Shown here: one piece after another, positions 21,469 through 32,008 of the stretch
Layout of the letters: each line of letters begins with the position of its first letter
How positions within the stretch are numbered: the first letter of the stretch is position 1
Source: Gilliamella bombicola
Lineage (GTDB): Bacteria > Pseudomonadota > Gammaproteobacteria > Enterobacterales > Orbaceae
Assembly (NCBI RefSeq): GCF_900094945.1
Contig: NZ_FMAQ01000008.1
Span: forward strand, 1-64,000
Direction of reading: 5' to 3'
DNA: 64,000 nt
Translations under genes and position numbers: made by a program
Notes under the pieces: model-generated
The model's database searches: none
Seen by the model: only the letters and a program-made list of their open reading frames with translations
What the model was told of the DNA's origin: nothing

Positions 21469-22491
21469 TTGAATATTACGACACATGAAACCATGCTTGA
21501 ACCAGCCGACAATCATCGGCTTAATAGTCTTTGTGGTCCTTATAATGACAATATTAAACAGTTAGAACGCAGACTTGGTATAGAAATTAATCACCGAGGT
21601 AATCTATTTTCAATAACTGGCGAGCAGCTTTGTGTTAAAGCTGCTGGTGATATTTTGCAGTCTCTTTATAAACAAACCAAAATAAAAGATAAAATTATTG
21701 ATGTTGAACCTGAGCAAATTCATTTAGCTATTAAAGAAACAGGTGTGCTTGAAAAAGTAAGTGAACACTTACCTGCTTATATTGATCATCAAGGTGGAAA
21801 GTTAGTGATGATCAAAACTAAACGAGGTGTGATAAAACCCCGAACAGCGAACCAAGCACAATATATTGCTCATGTTTTAGATTATGATATTTCATTTGGT
21901 ATTGGACCTGCTGGAACAGGTAAAACTTATTTAGCGGTAGCTGCCGCAGTTGATGCCCTTGAAAAGCAACAAATTCGTCGTATTGTACTAACCCGTCCAG
22001 CCGTTGAAGCGGGTGAAAAGTTAGGATTTTTGCCGGGCGATTTAAGCCAAAAAGTGGATCCTTACTTACGTCCACTTTATGATGCCTTATTTGAAATGCT
22101 TGGCTTTGAAAAAGTCGAAAAACTAATTGAAAAAAGTGTGATTGAAGTAGCTCCACTTGCCTATATGCGCGGGCGAACGCTAAATGATGCGTTTATTATT
22201 CTTGATGAAAGCCAAAATACCACAATAGAACAAATGAAAATGTTCCTAACTCGTATTGGCTTTAATTCAAAAGCGGTCATCACAGGCGACATCACCCAAA
22301 TTGATTTACCTCGTCATCAAAAATCGGGTTTACGCCATGCGATTGAAGTGTTAAGCAAAGTTGATGAAATCAGCTTTAATTTTTTCAATAGCGAAGATGT
22401 GGTACGTCATCCAGTGGTTGCTAAAATTGTTAACGCTTATGAAAAATGGGAAGAACAGCAACATAAGCCACAAATAGAAAAAAGCATTTAG
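21469..22491 (+). CDS. ybeZ: PhoH-like ATPase YbeZ
   Basis: YbeZ is a PhoH-family P-loop ATPase that associates with the endoribonuclease YbeY in rRNA maturation. The N-terminal KH-like region (LEPADNHRLNSLCGPYNDNIKQLERRLGIEI) precedes the ATPase core GPAGTGKTYLAVAAAVD and the ILDESQN Walker B segment. The 340-residue length is typical. It starts at TTG (21469-21471) with TGAGG 8 nt upstream, and the N-terminus aligns with E. coli from residue 1. Unlike E. coli, ybeY does not follow; mrdA does, after 10 nt. Confidence 0.93.
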   Translation: MNITTHETMLEPADNHRLNSLCGPYNDNIKQLERRLGIEINHRGNLFSITGEQLCVKAAGDILQSLYKQTKIKDKIIDVEPEQIHLAIKETGVLEKVSEHLPAYIDHQGGKLVMIKTKRGVIKPRTANQAQYIAHVLDYDISFGIGPAGTGKTYLAVAAAVDALEKQQIRRIVLTRPAVEAGEKLGFLPGDLSQKVDPYLRPLYDALFEMLGFEKVEKLIEKSVIEVAPLAYMRGRTLNDAFIILDESQNTTIEQMKMFLTRIGFNSKAVITGDITQIDLPRHQKSGLRHAIEVLSKVDEISFNFFNSEDVVRHPVVAKIVNAYEKWEEQQHKPQIEKSI

Positions 22492-22501
22492 TAGAAAGAG
22501 T

Positions 22502-24451
22502 ATGATTACCCCTATCTCAAGTAAAAAAAAGAAAACTAATATTCGAGATCATTCAGCTGAAGCAAACTTGTTTTTACGCCGAGCACTGTTTTCTTTTATT
22601 GTAATTATTATTTTGATTGTCGTATTGATTACAAAATTAGCTGATTTACAGATTTTGAATTATGGTTATTACACTACGAAATCTAATGATAATCGCATCG
22701 AAATTATCCCTATTCCACCAAATCGTGGCATGATTTATGATCGTAATGGTACGCCATTGGCGATTAATAATATTACTTACCAATTAAATATCATTCCCGA
22801 TAAAACTAAAAACCTCAATGAACAATTAGAGGAATTAAAAAAAATTGTTGATTTGACTGATGAAGATATTGAAACTTTTCAAAAAGAACGTCGCAACTAT
22901 AGAGCTCATCGTCCGGTACCATTAAAAGATAATTTGACCGAAAAACAAATAGCTCGTTTTGTTGTAGATCAACATCGTTTTCCGTTTGTTTCCATTGTTG
23001 GTATACAGCATCGTTATTATCCTTATGGTGCATCACTGACGCATATTCTTGGCTATATTTCTAAAATTAACAGCCAAGATAAACAGCGTTTAGAAGATGA
23101 AAATAAGACTAGCGATTATGTAGCAACGTTTAACATCGGCAAAATGGGTATTGAAAAGTACTACGAAGAAGTATTACACGGAACACCGGGTTATGAAAAG
23201 GTTGAAGTCAACAGCCGAGGCCGTATTGTTCGCCAACTAAATCAACATCCGCCGCAAGCTGGTGAGGATATCTATTTGTCTATCAACCTTAAATTGCAGC
23301 TTTATATTGAGCAATTACTAGCTGGACGCAAAGCGGCTGTAGTTGCTATTGATCCGAATAATGGTGAGATTTTAGCCTTGGTTTCTAGCCCAAGCTATGA
23401 TTCCAATCCATTTGTAGGTGGGATATCAAGTGCTAAATATAGCGAATTGCTTAAAGATCCAAGTAAGCCTCTTTTTAATCGGGCTTTACTGGGTGCTTAT
23501 CCGCCCGCTTCGACAGTGAAACCTTTTATTTCTATTGCGGCTTTAAGTGAAGGTGTTATTTCACCAAAAAGCGTGGTTAATGATCCCGGTTGGTGGCAAT
23601 TACCTGGTACTGAACGCCGTTATCGAGACTGGCTTAAATGGGGACATGGTCGTGTTGATGTATTAAAGGCAATTGAAGAATCAGTTGATACTTACTTTTA
23701 TCAAGTTGCTTATGACATGGGCATTGATCGTTTAAATTTATGGATGACAAAGTTTGGTTATGGTGAACGAACAGGCATTGATATATCACCAAACGAAGAA
23801 ACACGAGCGGTTATGCCGAGCCGTGAATGGAAAATGAAGCGACATAAAAAATCTTGGTTACAAGGTGATACTATTCCAGTTGGCATAGGACAAGGCTATT
23901 GGACTGCAACCCCAATCCAAATGGCGAAAGCATTAACGACCTTGATCAATAATGGTAAAACTTACACACCACATTTTTTATTATATAAAAAGAGCGATAT
24001 TTTAAACTCTAGTGAACACCAACCACAGGTTGATTCAGATAATTATATCGAAAAAAATAGCTTAGTTGATGTCAATCCAACTTATTGGTCACTTGCTAAA
24101 GAAGGAATGCACCGAGTCATGTTTGGATCACGAGGAACTGCCCGCAAAGTTTATGCTGATGCAAAATATCAGGCAGCAGGTAAATCGGGCACAGCACAAG
24201 TTTATGGTTTAAAGCAAGACGAGATCTATAATGCCCATAAAATTCCGGAGCGTCTGCGCGATCATGCCTTATTTATTGCTTACGCTCCATATGATAAGCC
24301 AAAAATAGCCTTAGCCATTGTTTTAGAAAATGGTGGTGGCGGTAGCTCGAACGGTGGTGCGGTAGCGCGTAAAATATTGGATTTTTACCTTTTAGGCAAT
24401 AATTCAACAGAGCTTGATGAATCATCATCCAATACAGGAATAGAGGACTAA
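22502..24451 (+). CDS. mrdA: penicillin-binding protein 2 (MrdA)
   Basis: PBP2 is the elongation-specific DD-transpeptidase working with RodA and MreB in side-wall synthesis. One membrane anchor (about residues 28-48, [21 protein letters not shown]) is followed by the non-penicillin-binding domain and a transpeptidase domain. The catalytic SxxK is in [10 protein letters not shown], the SxD motif in SVDTYFYQ, and the KSGT box in [12 protein letters not shown]. At 649 residues it is a normal class B PBP. Its stop overlaps the mrdB start by 1 nt. Confidence 0.96.
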   Translation: MITPISSKKKKTNIRDHSAEANLFLRRALFSFIVIIILIVVLITKLADLQILNYGYYTTKSNDNRIEIIPIPPNRGMIYDRNGTPLAINNITYQLNIIPDKTKNLNEQLEELKKIVDLTDEDIETFQKERRNYRAHRPVPLKDNLTEKQIARFVVDQHRFPFVSIVGIQHRYYPYGASLTHILGYISKINSQDKQRLEDENKTSDYVATFNIGKMGIEKYYEEVLHGTPGYEKVEVNSRGRIVRQLNQHPPQAGEDIYLSINLKLQLYIEQLLAGRKAAVVAIDPNNGEILALVSSPSYDSNPFVGGISSAKYSELLKDPSKPLFNRALLGAYPPASTVKPFISIAALSEGVISPKSVVNDPGWWQLPGTERRYRDWLKWGHGRVDVLKAIEESVDTYFYQVAYDMGIDRLNLWMTKFGYGERTGIDISPNEETRAVMPSREWKMKRHKKSWLQGDTIPVGIGQGYWTATPIQMAKALTTLINNGKTYTPHFLLYKKSDILNSSEHQPQVDSDNYIEKNSLVDVNPTYWSLAKEGMHRVMFGSRGTARKVYADAKYQAAGKSGTAQVYGLKQDEIYNAHKIPERLRDHALFIAYAPYDKPKIALAIVLENGGGGSSNGGAVARKILDFYLLGNNSTELDESSSNTGIED

Positions 24452-25560
24452 TGATGAATAATATCAAAAAAAGTTTTTGGCAAAAAATACATATCGATCC
24501 CCTGTTCTTTTTATTTACTACATTATTGCTTGCTTATAGCCTTTATATTCTTTGGAGTGCAACAGGGCAAAGTATTGATATGATACAAAAGCGAGCAATA
24601 CAAATATTGCTTGGTTTTGTTGTAATGATTGTGTTGGCGCAGTTTTCACCCAGAACTTATGAAAAATGGGCACCGTATCTATATGTTTTTTGTATTTTAA
24701 TTTTATTACTTGTGGACATTTTTGGTTACACAAGTAAAGGCGCACAGCGTTGGTTAGATTTAGGTGTATTACGGTTCCAACCCTCTGAAATAGCTAAAAT
24801 TGCCGTACCATTAATGGTTGCTAAATTTATTCATCGTGATGGATGCCCACCGCCATTAAAAACCACGCTACAAACACTTGCTATTATTGGCGTACCAACA
24901 TTACTGGTTGCTATGCAACCCGATTTAGGAACTGCTATTTTGATAACCATGTCTGGTATTTTTATTATCTTTTTAGCAGGCATAAACTGGCGTTATATTC
25001 TTATTGCGCTTATTTTAATTGCTATATTTTTACCGATTATGTGGTTCTGCTTAATGCACGATTACCAGCAAAAACGTGTACTTATGCTCATTAATCCTGA
25101 ACTTGATCCAAACGGAGCTGGCTATCATATTATTCAATCTAAAACAGCAATTGGGTCGGGTGGTATATGGGGTAAAGGTTGGCTTGAAGGCACACAATCG
25201 CAACTTGAATTTTTACCAGAACGACATACCGATTTTATCTTTTCAGTTATCGCTGAAGAATTTGGTTTTATTGGCTCTATTATTTTATTAATTCTGTTTT
25301 TATGTTTAATTGTACGAGGGATGTTTATTGCTGCACAGGCGCAAACAACCTTTGGACGGATCCTTTCTGGTGGACTTATTTTAGTATTTTTTATTTATAT
25401 GTTTATTAATATTGGTATGGTCAGTGGAATCTTACCTGTAGTTGGTGTACCATTACCGCTAATAAGCTATGGTGGCTCATCTTTAGTCGTATTAATGGCA
25501 AGTTTTGGCATTATGATGTCTATTCATACTCATCGATACATGTTATCTAAAAATATTTGA
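24451..25560 (+). CDS. mrdB: peptidoglycan glycosyltransferase RodA (MrdB)
   Basis: RodA is the SEDS-family glycosyltransferase paired with PBP2. The 369-residue protein has about ten membrane segments and SEDS hallmarks: [48 protein letters not shown] and [10 protein letters not shown]. The ATG at 24451 overlaps the mrdA TAA; a second in-frame ATG directly follows. A GAGGA site lies within the mrdA 3' end. Co-expression with mrdA is expected from the overlap. Confidence 0.96.
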   Translation: MMNNIKKSFWQKIHIDPLFFLFTTLLLAYSLYILWSATGQSIDMIQKRAIQILLGFVVMIVLAQFSPRTYEKWAPYLYVFCILILLLVDIFGYTSKGAQRWLDLGVLRFQPSEIAKIAVPLMVAKFIHRDGCPPPLKTTLQTLAIIGVPTLLVAMQPDLGTAILITMSGIFIIFLAGINWRYILIALILIAIFLPIMWFCLMHDYQQKRVLMLINPELDPNGAGYHIIQSKTAIGSGGIWGKGWLEGTQSQLEFLPERHTDFIFSVIAEEFGFIGSIILLILFLCLIVRGMFIAAQAQTTFGRILSGGLILVFFIYMFINIGMVSGILPVVGVPLPLISYGGSSLVVLMASFGIMMSIHTHRYMLSKNI

Positions 25561-25574
25561 CGGAATTTAAATAA

Positions 25575-26756
25575 ATGAAAAGTAAATTTAAATTATCTTT
25601 TGCTTTATTAGCGCTTGCTATTTGTTCATCTGCATCGGCTGAAATGGCTTTTCCTATTCCAGCTATTCCACAATTAGATGCAGAAGCTTATATTTTAATT
25701 GATGCAAAATCAGGCGAAATTTTAGCGCAGTATAATGCCGAGCAACAGCGTGATCCTGCAAGTTTAACTAAAATGATGACTAGTTATGTCGTTGGGCAAG
25801 CATTGCAATCAGGTCGCATAAAAAATGATGATATGGTTGTTGTTAGTAAAGATGCTTGGGCAACGGGTAACCCTGTATTAAAAGGGTCGTCACTAATGTT
25901 TTTAGAAGTCGGTAAAACAGTTTCCGTTTCCGATCTTAACAAAGGTATTATTATTCAATCAGGTAACGATGCGTGTATCGCCATGGCAGAACATGTTGCT
26001 GGCAGTCAAGGTGCTTTTGTAAACTTAATGAATGATTACGCCAAAAAAATTGGACTAAATCATACCCATTTTGAAACTGTACACGGACTTGATGCCCCAG
26101 GCCAATACACCACAGCCAAAGATATGGCATATTTAGGGCAGGCCTTAATTCGTGATTTACCCGAAGAATATTCCATTTATAAAGAAAAAGAATTTACCTA
26201 TACTCTATCAAAACCCCAACTTAATCGAAATGGATTACTTTGGGACACCACATTAAATGTAGATGGCATCAAAACAGGCCACACCAATGCAGCAGGTTAC
26301 AATTTAGTTGCTTCAGCGGTTGATGGCAATACTCGTTTAATTTCAGCGGTACTGGGTGGTCGCACTTTTAAAGGTCGTGAAGAAGAAAGTAAAAAGTTAT
26401 TAGTTTGGGGATTCCGTTTCTTTGAAACCGCAAACCCTGTTAAGGCTGGAACTCCAGTCACTACCGAAACCATCTGGTATGGCGACCAAAACAAAATCCA
26501 ACTGGGTGCAGTTAATGGCGCATTTATTACCGTACCAAAAGGACGTGCGGCTGATGTACAAGTCGAATATAAAATTGATGATTACATCTATGCACCTATC
26601 ACCAAAGGTAATGCGGTAGGTAAAATGCAGTTTTTATTAGATGGAAAAGTCATTAACGAACAACCGCTTGTTGCTTTACAAGATATTGAAGAAACAGGAT
26701 TCTTTGGTGGAGTATGGGATTGGATCTGCCTACAATGCCATAAGTTATTTAGCTAG
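25575..26756 (+). CDS. dacA: D-alanyl-D-alanine carboxypeptidase (PBP5-type, DacA)
   Basis: DacA trims the terminal D-Ala from peptidoglycan pentapeptides and helps hold rod shape. A signal peptide (cleavage after SSASA, about residue 22) precedes SLTK (63-66), SGN in [10 protein letters not shown], and KTG in [18 protein letters not shown]5_C beta domain ends in an amphipathic anchor helix ([15 protein letters not shown]), as in E. coli PBP5. The 393-residue length fits. It lies 14 nt after mrdB. The E. coli neighbour rlpA, normally between them, is absent. Confidence 0.95.
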   Translation: MKSKFKLSFALLALAICSSASAEMAFPIPAIPQLDAEAYILIDAKSGEILAQYNAEQQRDPASLTKMMTSYVVGQALQSGRIKNDDMVVVSKDAWATGNPVLKGSSLMFLEVGKTVSVSDLNKGIIIQSGNDACIAMAEHVAGSQGAFVNLMNDYAKKIGLNHTHFETVHGLDAPGQYTTAKDMAYLGQALIRDLPEEYSIYKEKEFTYTLSKPQLNRNGLLWDTTLNVDGIKTGHTNAAGYNLVASAVDGNTRLISAVLGGRTFKGREEESKKLLVWGFRFFETANPVKAGTPVTTETIWYGDQNKIQLGAVNGAFITVPKGRAADVQVEYKIDDYIYAPITKGNAVGKMQFLLDGKVINEQPLVALQDIEETGFFGGVWDWICLQCHKLFS

Positions 26757-26769
26757 TTTTATTATCATT

Positions 26770-26795
26770 GTTCTGTAAGCGTTCGCTTACAGAAC
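26770..26795. repeat. perfect 26-nt palindrome after dacA
   Basis: Arms of 12 nt (GTTCTGTAAGCG and its complement) are separated by TT. The position, 13 nt after the dacA stop, suggests a transcript-end hairpin, but no T-run follows on either strand, so it may stabilise the dacA mRNA 3' end or bind protein instead of terminating. Confidence 0.5.
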
Positions 26796-26964
26796 GACCT
26801 ACCCCGCTAAAAAATAATCTAATATAAAAAATATTGATTTTATTTATTTTTGTTAAATAAGCAATGAAAGCTTAATAAAGCTCACCTACATCTAAATAAC
26901 GATAATTAGCTTCGCTAACAGCCTATAAATACAAATAAAGCTGGTAATCTTATACTATTTATGG

Positions 26965-27145
26965 TATAAAACGCGCGCTACATTTGACATTATTTTTTTG
27001 CGAAAGTAATGACGAATAAAAGCATTAAATTTAATGATTAATTAACGTTATAACACACACATATTATTACACTTTTCCGGGGTGCCTTTTACCTTGTGTA
27101 ATTAGGTCGGTTAAAGCGGATATGTGGAGGCATAACCCCAACGTC
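26965..27145 (+). promoter_or_regulatory. rpsB promoter and S2-type leader RNA
   Basis: A -10 TATAAA (26965-26970) is followed directly by a GC-rich discriminator (ACGCGCGC), the pattern of stringently controlled ribosomal promoters; the -35 is poor. The leader contains GGGGTGCC (27079-27086), which pairs with GGCATAACCCC (27129-27139) as two helices around a bulge, ending next to the rpsB ribosome site. This matches, from memory, the conserved gammaproteobacterial rpsB leader where S2 represses its own operon. The 26796-26964 stretch shows nothing else I recognise. Confidence 0.6.
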
Positions 27146-27159
27146 AAAATGAGGAAATC

Positions 27160-27897
27160 ATGACTACAGTATCAATGCGCGATATGTTACAAGCGGGTGT
27201 ACACTTTGGACACCAAACTCGTTATTGGAACCCAAAAATGAAACCATTTATTTTTGGTGCACGCAACAAAGTTCATATTATCAATCTTGAAAAAACAGTA
27301 CCATTATTCAACGAAGCATTAGCTGAATTAAACAAGATTGCCGCTCGTAAAGGTAAAATTTTATTTGTTGGTACAAAGCGTGCAGCTAGCGAAGCAATTA
27401 AACAAGCAGCTGAAAGTTGTGGACAATACTATGTTAATCACCGTTGGTTAGGTGGTATGTTGACTAACTGGAAAACAGTACGTCAATCAATCAAACGCTT
27501 AAAAGATTTAGAAACACAAGCTAGTGATGGTACATTCGATAAATTAACCAAAAAAGAAGCACTAATGCGTGCTCGTGAAATGGCTAAATTAGAAAATAGC
27601 TTGGGCGGAATTAAAAATATGGGTGGCTTACCTGATGTGATTTTTGTGATTGGTGCAGACCACGAACATATCGCTATCAAAGAAGCTAACAATTTAGGTA
27701 TTCCAGTCATTGCTATTGTTGATACTAACTCAGATCCTGATGGAATTGATTACATCGTACCAGGTAATGATGATGCAATCCGTGCAATTCAATTATATGC
27801 AAATGCGGTTGCTGAAGCAGTGCGTTCTGGTCGTGAGCAAAACCAATCTCCAGTATCTGAAGAAAGCTTCGTAGAAGAAGCTCCAGCAGTAGAGTAA
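27160..27897 (+). CDS. rpsB: 30S ribosomal protein S2
   Basis: S2 joins the 30S subunit late and is needed for S1 binding. [25 protein letters not shown] is the family N-terminus, and [24 protein letters not shown] and [17 protein letters not shown] are conserved. The 245-residue length is typical, with an acidic tail ([13 protein letters not shown]). It heads rpsB-tsf-pyrH-frr. GAGG lies upstream of the ATG within the leader structure. Confidence 0.98.
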   Translation: MTTVSMRDMLQAGVHFGHQTRYWNPKMKPFIFGARNKVHIINLEKTVPLFNEALAELNKIAARKGKILFVGTKRAASEAIKQAAESCGQYYVNHRWLGGMLTNWKTVRQSIKRLKDLETQASDGTFDKLTKKEALMRAREMAKLENSLGGIKNMGGLPDVIFVIGADHEHIAIKEANNLGIPVIAIVDTNSDPDGIDYIVPGNDDAIRAIQLYANAVAEAVRSGREQNQSPVSEESFVEEAPAVE

Positions 27898-27915
27898 TAA
27901 ACTCAAATATTTTCA

Positions 27916-27941
27916 GGGTCGATATTTAGTAATATCGACCC
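27916..27941 (+). terminator. hairpin between rpsB and tsf (attenuator)
   Basis: A perfect 11-bp stem (GGGTCGATATT and its complement) with a TAGT loop sits between rpsB and tsf. There is no T-run after it, so it is likely a partial terminator or mRNA-processing hairpin that tunes the S2 to EF-Ts ratio, as in other enteric bacteria. Confidence 0.6.
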
Positions 27942-27985
27942 ATTCTAATGAAAATCATCACAATGGTTAAATAGAGGATTAAAAA

Positions 27986-28843
27986 ATGGCTGAAGTTACC
28001 GCTTCTATGGTAAAAGAACTGCGCGAAAGAACAGGCGCAGGTATGATGGAATGTAAAAAGGCATTAGTTGAAGCTAATGGCGATATCGAACTTGCAATTG
28101 ACAACATGCGTAAATCAGGTCAAGCAAAAGCTGCTAAAAAAGCGGGTCGTGTTGCGGCTGAAGGTGTTATTATTTCTAAAATCTCTGCAGATAAAAAATT
28201 TGGTATTATCTTAGAAGTAAACTGCGAAACAGACTTTGTTGCTAAAGATGCAGGCTTCTTAGCATTTAGTGATAAAGTTGCTGAAGCAGCATTAACTGAA
28301 CGCACTAGCGATATTGCTGCACTGCAAGCTAAATTTGAAGAAGAACGTACAGCGTTAGTTGCTAAAATTGGTGAAAACATCGGTATCCGTCGCGTTGCTC
28401 AAATCGCTGGTGATGTTGTGGGTAGTTACCAACACGGTGCGCGTATTGGTGTATTAGTCGCAGCTAATGGTGCTGATGATGAATTAGTTAAACATATTGC
28501 AATGCACATTGCTGCAAGCAAACCAGAATATGTTGATCCAAGCGATGTTCCAGCTGATGTGGTTGAACATGAACGTAACATTCAAATCGATATCGCAATG
28601 CAATCAGGTAAACCTCGTGAAATCGCTGAAAAAATGGTTGAAGGCCGTATGCGTAAATTCACAGGTGAAGTATCACTAACAGGTCAACCATTTGTTATGG
28701 ATCCTTCTAAAACAGTTGGTGACTTATTAAAAGAGAAAAAAGCAGCAGTTGCTTCATTCATCCGTTTTGAAGTGGGTGAAGGTATTGAAAAAGTCGAAGT
28801 TGACTTTGCTGCAGAAGTTGCTGCAATATCGAAACAATCTTAA
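27986..28843 (+). CDS. tsf: elongation factor Ts
   Basis: EF-Ts is the nucleotide exchange factor for EF-Tu. The N-terminal UBA-like domain ([26 protein letters not shown]) and the TDFVAKD motif ([12 protein letters not shown]) are intact, and the protein has 285 residues. GAGG precedes the ATG. It is followed by a strong terminator, so pyrH has a separate promoter. Confidence 0.98.
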   Translation: MAEVTASMVKELRERTGAGMMECKKALVEANGDIELAIDNMRKSGQAKAAKKAGRVAAEGVIISKISADKKFGIILEVNCETDFVAKDAGFLAFSDKVAEAALTERTSDIAALQAKFEEERTALVAKIGENIGIRRVAQIAGDVVGSYQHGARIGVLVAANGADDELVKHIAMHIAASKPEYVDPSDVPADVVEHERNIQIDIAMQSGKPREIAEKMVEGRMRKFTGEVSLTGQPFVMDPSKTVGDLLKEKKAAVASFIRFEVGEGIEKVEVDFAAEVAAISKQS

Positions 28844-28855
28844 TCGTTTCAAAAA

Positions 28856-28880
28856 AACCGCCGTTAAGGCGGTTTTGTTT
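28856..28880 (+). terminator. Rho-independent terminator after tsf
   Basis: The stem AACCGCC / GGCGGTT (28856-28862 and 28868-28874) has a 5-nt loop and is followed by TTGTTT. It lies 13 nt after the tsf stop. Confidence 0.9.
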
Positions 28881-28962
28881 ATCTACAAAATATTTTAAAA
28901 TTACTATAGGCTAATTTTTTAGCTTATTGAGTAATAAAACAACGAAATAGTGAGACTTCAAT

Positions 28963-29697
28963 ATGGTGACCCCTTTCTATAAACGTATTCTTCTTAAACT
29001 CAGTGGCGAAGCACTACAAGGCGACGAAGGTTTTGGTATTGATGCGACCGTTCTAGATCGCATGGCGCAAGAAATTAAAGAATTGATTGAAATGAATGTT
29101 CAAGTTGCTGTTGTTATTGGGGGCGGTAATCTATTTCGGGGTGCAGGGCTTGCTAAAGCAGGGATGAACCGTGTTGTTGGCGATCATATGGGGATGCTAG
29201 CAACTGTAATGAATGGTCTTGCGATGCGCGATGCGCTGCACCGAATTGAAGTTAATGCCCGTTTAATGTCAGCCATTCCATTAAACGGTGTATGTGATGA
29301 TTATCGCTGGACCGAAGCAATTAGTTTGCTTCGTCATGGTAGAGTCGTTATTTTGTCTGCTGGAACAGGCAATCCATTTTTTACCACCGATTCAGCAGCA
29401 TGTTTACGTGGTATTGAAATTGAAGCTGATGTTGTTTTAAAAGCTACCAAAGTTGATGGTGTTTATTCAGCCGATCCTGTTAAAGATCCAACAGCAACAC
29501 TTTATAAAACATTAAATTATGATAAAGTGCTTGATGATGAACTTAAAGTGATGGATTTAGCTGCATTCACATTAGCAAGAGATCATAATCTACCCATTTG
29601 TGTCTTTAATATGAATAAACCTGGTGCATTGCGTCGTGTTATTTTAGGTGAACAAGAAGGGACATTAATTAATAACAAGGCAACAGTAACCAGTTAA
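28963..29697 (+). CDS. pyrH: uridylate kinase PyrH
   Basis: PyrH phosphorylates UMP to UDP; it is hexameric, activated by GTP and inhibited by [18 protein letters not shown] (6-20), [25 protein letters not shown] and FFTTDSAA define this amino-acid-kinase-fold enzyme. The length is 244 residues. It follows the tsf terminator and precedes frr by 29 nt, the standard order. Confidence 0.97.
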   Translation: MVTPFYKRILLKLSGEALQGDEGFGIDATVLDRMAQEIKELIEMNVQVAVVIGGGNLFRGAGLAKAGMNRVVGDHMGMLATVMNGLAMRDALHRIEVNARLMSAIPLNGVCDDYRWTEAISLLRHGRVVILSAGTGNPFFTTDSAACLRGIEIEADVVLKATKVDGVYSADPVKDPTATLYKTLNYDKVLDDELKVMDLAAFTLARDHNLPICVFNMNKPGALRRVILGEQEGTLINNKATVTS

Positions 29698-29726
29698 TTA
29701 TCTTTATTTTAAATAAGGCTTTTATT

Positions 29727-30284
29727 ATGTTAAACGAGATTCAAAAAGAAGCGCAAACGCGCATGGAAAAAAGCATTGATGCGTTTCAAAATCATATTTC
29801 TAAAGTTCGAACAGGTCGTGCATCACCAAGCTTATTAGATGGTATTATGGTTGAATATTACGGCAGCCCAACGCCACTTCGTCAACTAGCTAACATTGTT
29901 GCTGAAGATGCAAGAACGCTAGCTATCACAGTATTTGATAAATCATTAACTCCTGCTATTGAAAAAGCAATTTTAACGTCTGATTTAGGGTTAAACCCAG
30001 CATCAGCAGGTACCGTTATTCGTGTACCATTGCCACCATTAACAGAAGAACGCCGTCGTGATTTGACTAAAATTGTTCGTAACGAAGCGGAACAAGGTCG
30101 AGTATCTATCCGTAATATTCGCCGTGATGCCAACGATCAAATAAAAGCGTTACTAAAAGATAAAGAAATTTCAGAAGATGACGAGCGTAAAGCACAAGAT
30201 TTAATCCAAAAAGCGACAGATGCCGCAATTAAAAAATTAGATGCAGTGCTTGCCGATAAAGAAAAAGAGTTAATGGAATTCTAA
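29727..30284 (+). CDS. frr: ribosome recycling factor
   Basis: RRF works with EF-G to split post-termination ribosomes. The 185-residue protein has the two-domain tRNA-mimic sequence: [21 protein letters not shown], the beta-rich middle around [15 protein letters not shown], and the long C-terminal helix. AAGG precedes the ATG. In E. coli dxr follows frr, but here a terminator ends the cluster and dxr is 10 kb away behind deoR. Confidence 0.97.
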   Translation: MLNEIQKEAQTRMEKSIDAFQNHISKVRTGRASPSLLDGIMVEYYGSPTPLRQLANIVAEDARTLAITVFDKSLTPAIEKAILTSDLGLNPASAGTVIRVPLPPLTEERRRDLTKIVRNEAEQGRVSIRNIRRDANDQIKALLKDKEISEDDERKAQDLIQKATDAAIKKLDAVLADKEKELMEF

Positions 30285-30310
30285 TTCTTCTACTTTTTCC
30301 CTTTCCTTCC

Positions 30311-30345
30311 AAACGCTCTGTTTTATAAAGCAGAGCGTTTTTTAT
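30311..30345 (+). terminator. Rho-independent terminator after frr
   Basis: The stem AAACGCTCTG / CAGAGCGTTT (30311-30320 and 30331-30340) has a 10-nt A/T loop and is followed by a T tract. Confidence 0.92.
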
Positions 30346-30733
30346 TCCAATAGTTTTCTAATTTTGAAGTGAATAGCTATAAAATACAACACGCAAAATA
30401 TACCTAATCTAAAAATCAATTTTCACAACAAACCTTTCAATGTAAATGTTTAACTATATGAATTATTTTTTAAAAAATATAATTCAATCTAAATTACAAA
30501 AAACAATTTATGCCTTTAAGGCATATCTAACTATAAAATATAAGTATTTTACATAGATTGATGAAGTGCCTATACTTTTTTGAAGTTAGCTATTTAAACT
30601 ATTTCTGCTTGTGCTATCCGCTCTGATCTTATTTGTATAGATAAGTTGGTTTTTGGTTTAGAGGCATTTTACTGGCCAAGGTTTCAACGTTAATGCCACT
30701 ATGGAGCTAGTTGAATAAAAGGTACTTTATGTC
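30346..30733 (+). promoter_or_regulatory. intergenic region with sigma-70 promoter for the exporter gene
   Basis: A TTTACA (30548-30553) and a TATACT (30571-30576) are separated by 17 nt, giving a good promoter with an about 150-nt untranslated leader before the transporter at 30734. A small palindrome (TATGCC/GGCATA, about 30510-30526) lies just upstream and could be a regulator site. The -10 lies in GAAGTGCCTATACTTTT. A similar GAAGTGTGCCTACTTTT lies upstream of the LysR gene (about 34127). The rest shows no supported feature. Confidence 0.6.
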
Positions 30734-31939
30734 ATGAAAACACTATTATCGTGTCAGACAGAACCAGAAAAACCATCCCATTGGTCTGCTGTTTTTTCAT
30801 TATTCATGGGGGTAACCAGCCTTATTGCTGCTGAGTTTATTCCTATTAGTTTATTAACACCTATTGCACAAACATTAAAAATTACTGAAGGAATGGCAGG
30901 GCAAACGGTCACTGCTGTGGGTATTTTTGCTGTTATTGCAAGTTTGACTTTGGCGCCATTAACAAAAAAAATAAATAGGCGGTTAGTATTATTAACGCTC
31001 TCTATTTTATTGGTGATTGCTAATATATTGGTCGCATTTACCCCTAATTATATCATTCTATTGATAGGGCGCTGCATATTGGGGATATGTGTTGGTGGCT
31101 TTTGGTCTATGGCTTCAGCAGTAACGCTACAACTTGTACCAGCAAAAGATATATCTCGTGCATTAAGCATTATCTATGCTGGTGTTTCAGTGGCAACGAT
31201 TATTTCGTTACCATTAGCAAGCTATTTAGGCAATCTGATTGGTTGGCGAAATATCTTTTTGTTATCAGCATTACTGGGGGCTATTGCCTTTATTTGGCAA
31301 TTTATAGCATTGCCTACTTTACCTGCACAGCAAGGTAATAGTTTTAACAATATGTTTTTTCTCTTAAAACAAAGCTGGATAACGATAGGAATAGTAGCCA
31401 CGATATTTAGTTATGGGGGATATCATATATTTTTCACATATTTAAGACCATTTTTAGAACATAATCTTGCCTTAAAAACAAATACTCTCTCTACGCTTTT
31501 ACTTTTATTTGGCATTGCTAATTGTATTGGCACCGTTATTGCGGGTTTTGTGATGGGTAAACAATTTAAAATAACGATGATAGTTATTCATTTTATTTTA
31601 TTGATGCTTGCTATTATTTTAATGTTTATCGATAAAAATATAACATTCAACATGTTACTTGTTATTGCTTGGGGATTTATGTTTGGTTTTATTCCGGTGG
31701 GTTGGTCTACTTGGATTGTACGTACACTTGCCGATAAAGCCGAAATGATGGGCGGATTATCTGTTGCGGCGATTCAATTTTCTATCGGATTGGCAGCGGC
31801 AATGGGAGGCATCATCTTTGATCATACGGGGATGCAAGGTATATTTTTTAGTTCTGCACTTATTTTTTTATGTGCCTTGATATTAACTCGTCTCAGTTTT
31901 CGATTATTTACTCGTGTAACAGGAAATCGTATTGCATAG
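30734..31939 (+). CDS. MFS drug/nucleoside exporter, NepI-like
   Basis: A 12-helix major facilitator of the DHA1 family. The N-terminus (HWSAVFSLFMGVTSLIAAEFIPISLLTP) and the segments GRCILGICVGGFWSMAS and FIPVGWSTWIVRTLADKAE closely follow E. coli NepI, a purine ribonucleoside exporter. Substrate specificity cannot be read from sequence, so export of nucleosides or toxic compounds is inference. The ATG has AAAGG about 10 nt upstream. A secreted hydrolase gene follows after 69 nt on the same strand and a LysR regulator converges on both, suggesting one regulated unit. Confidence 0.82.
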   Translation: MKTLLSCQTEPEKPSHWSAVFSLFMGVTSLIAAEFIPISLLTPIAQTLKITEGMAGQTVTAVGIFAVIASLTLAPLTKKINRRLVLLTLSILLVIANILVAFTPNYIILLIGRCILGICVGGFWSMASAVTLQLVPAKDISRALSIIYAGVSVATIISLPLASYLGNLIGWRNIFLLSALLGAIAFIWQFIALPTLPAQQGNSFNNMFFLLKQSWITIGIVATIFSYGGYHIFFTYLRPFLEHNLALKTNTLSTLLLLFGIANCIGTVIAGFVMGKQFKITMIVIHFILLMLAIILMFIDKNITFNMLLVIAWGFMFGFIPVGWSTWIVRTLADKAEMMGGLSVAAIQFSIGLAAAMGGIIFDHTGMQGIFFSSALIFLCALILTRLSFRLFTRVTGNRIA

Positions 31940-32008
31940 TAATAATTTTTAACTATTTATTGCTTGATAATATCGAATTAACATTTACTTATTAAAGGGA
32001 TCACATTA

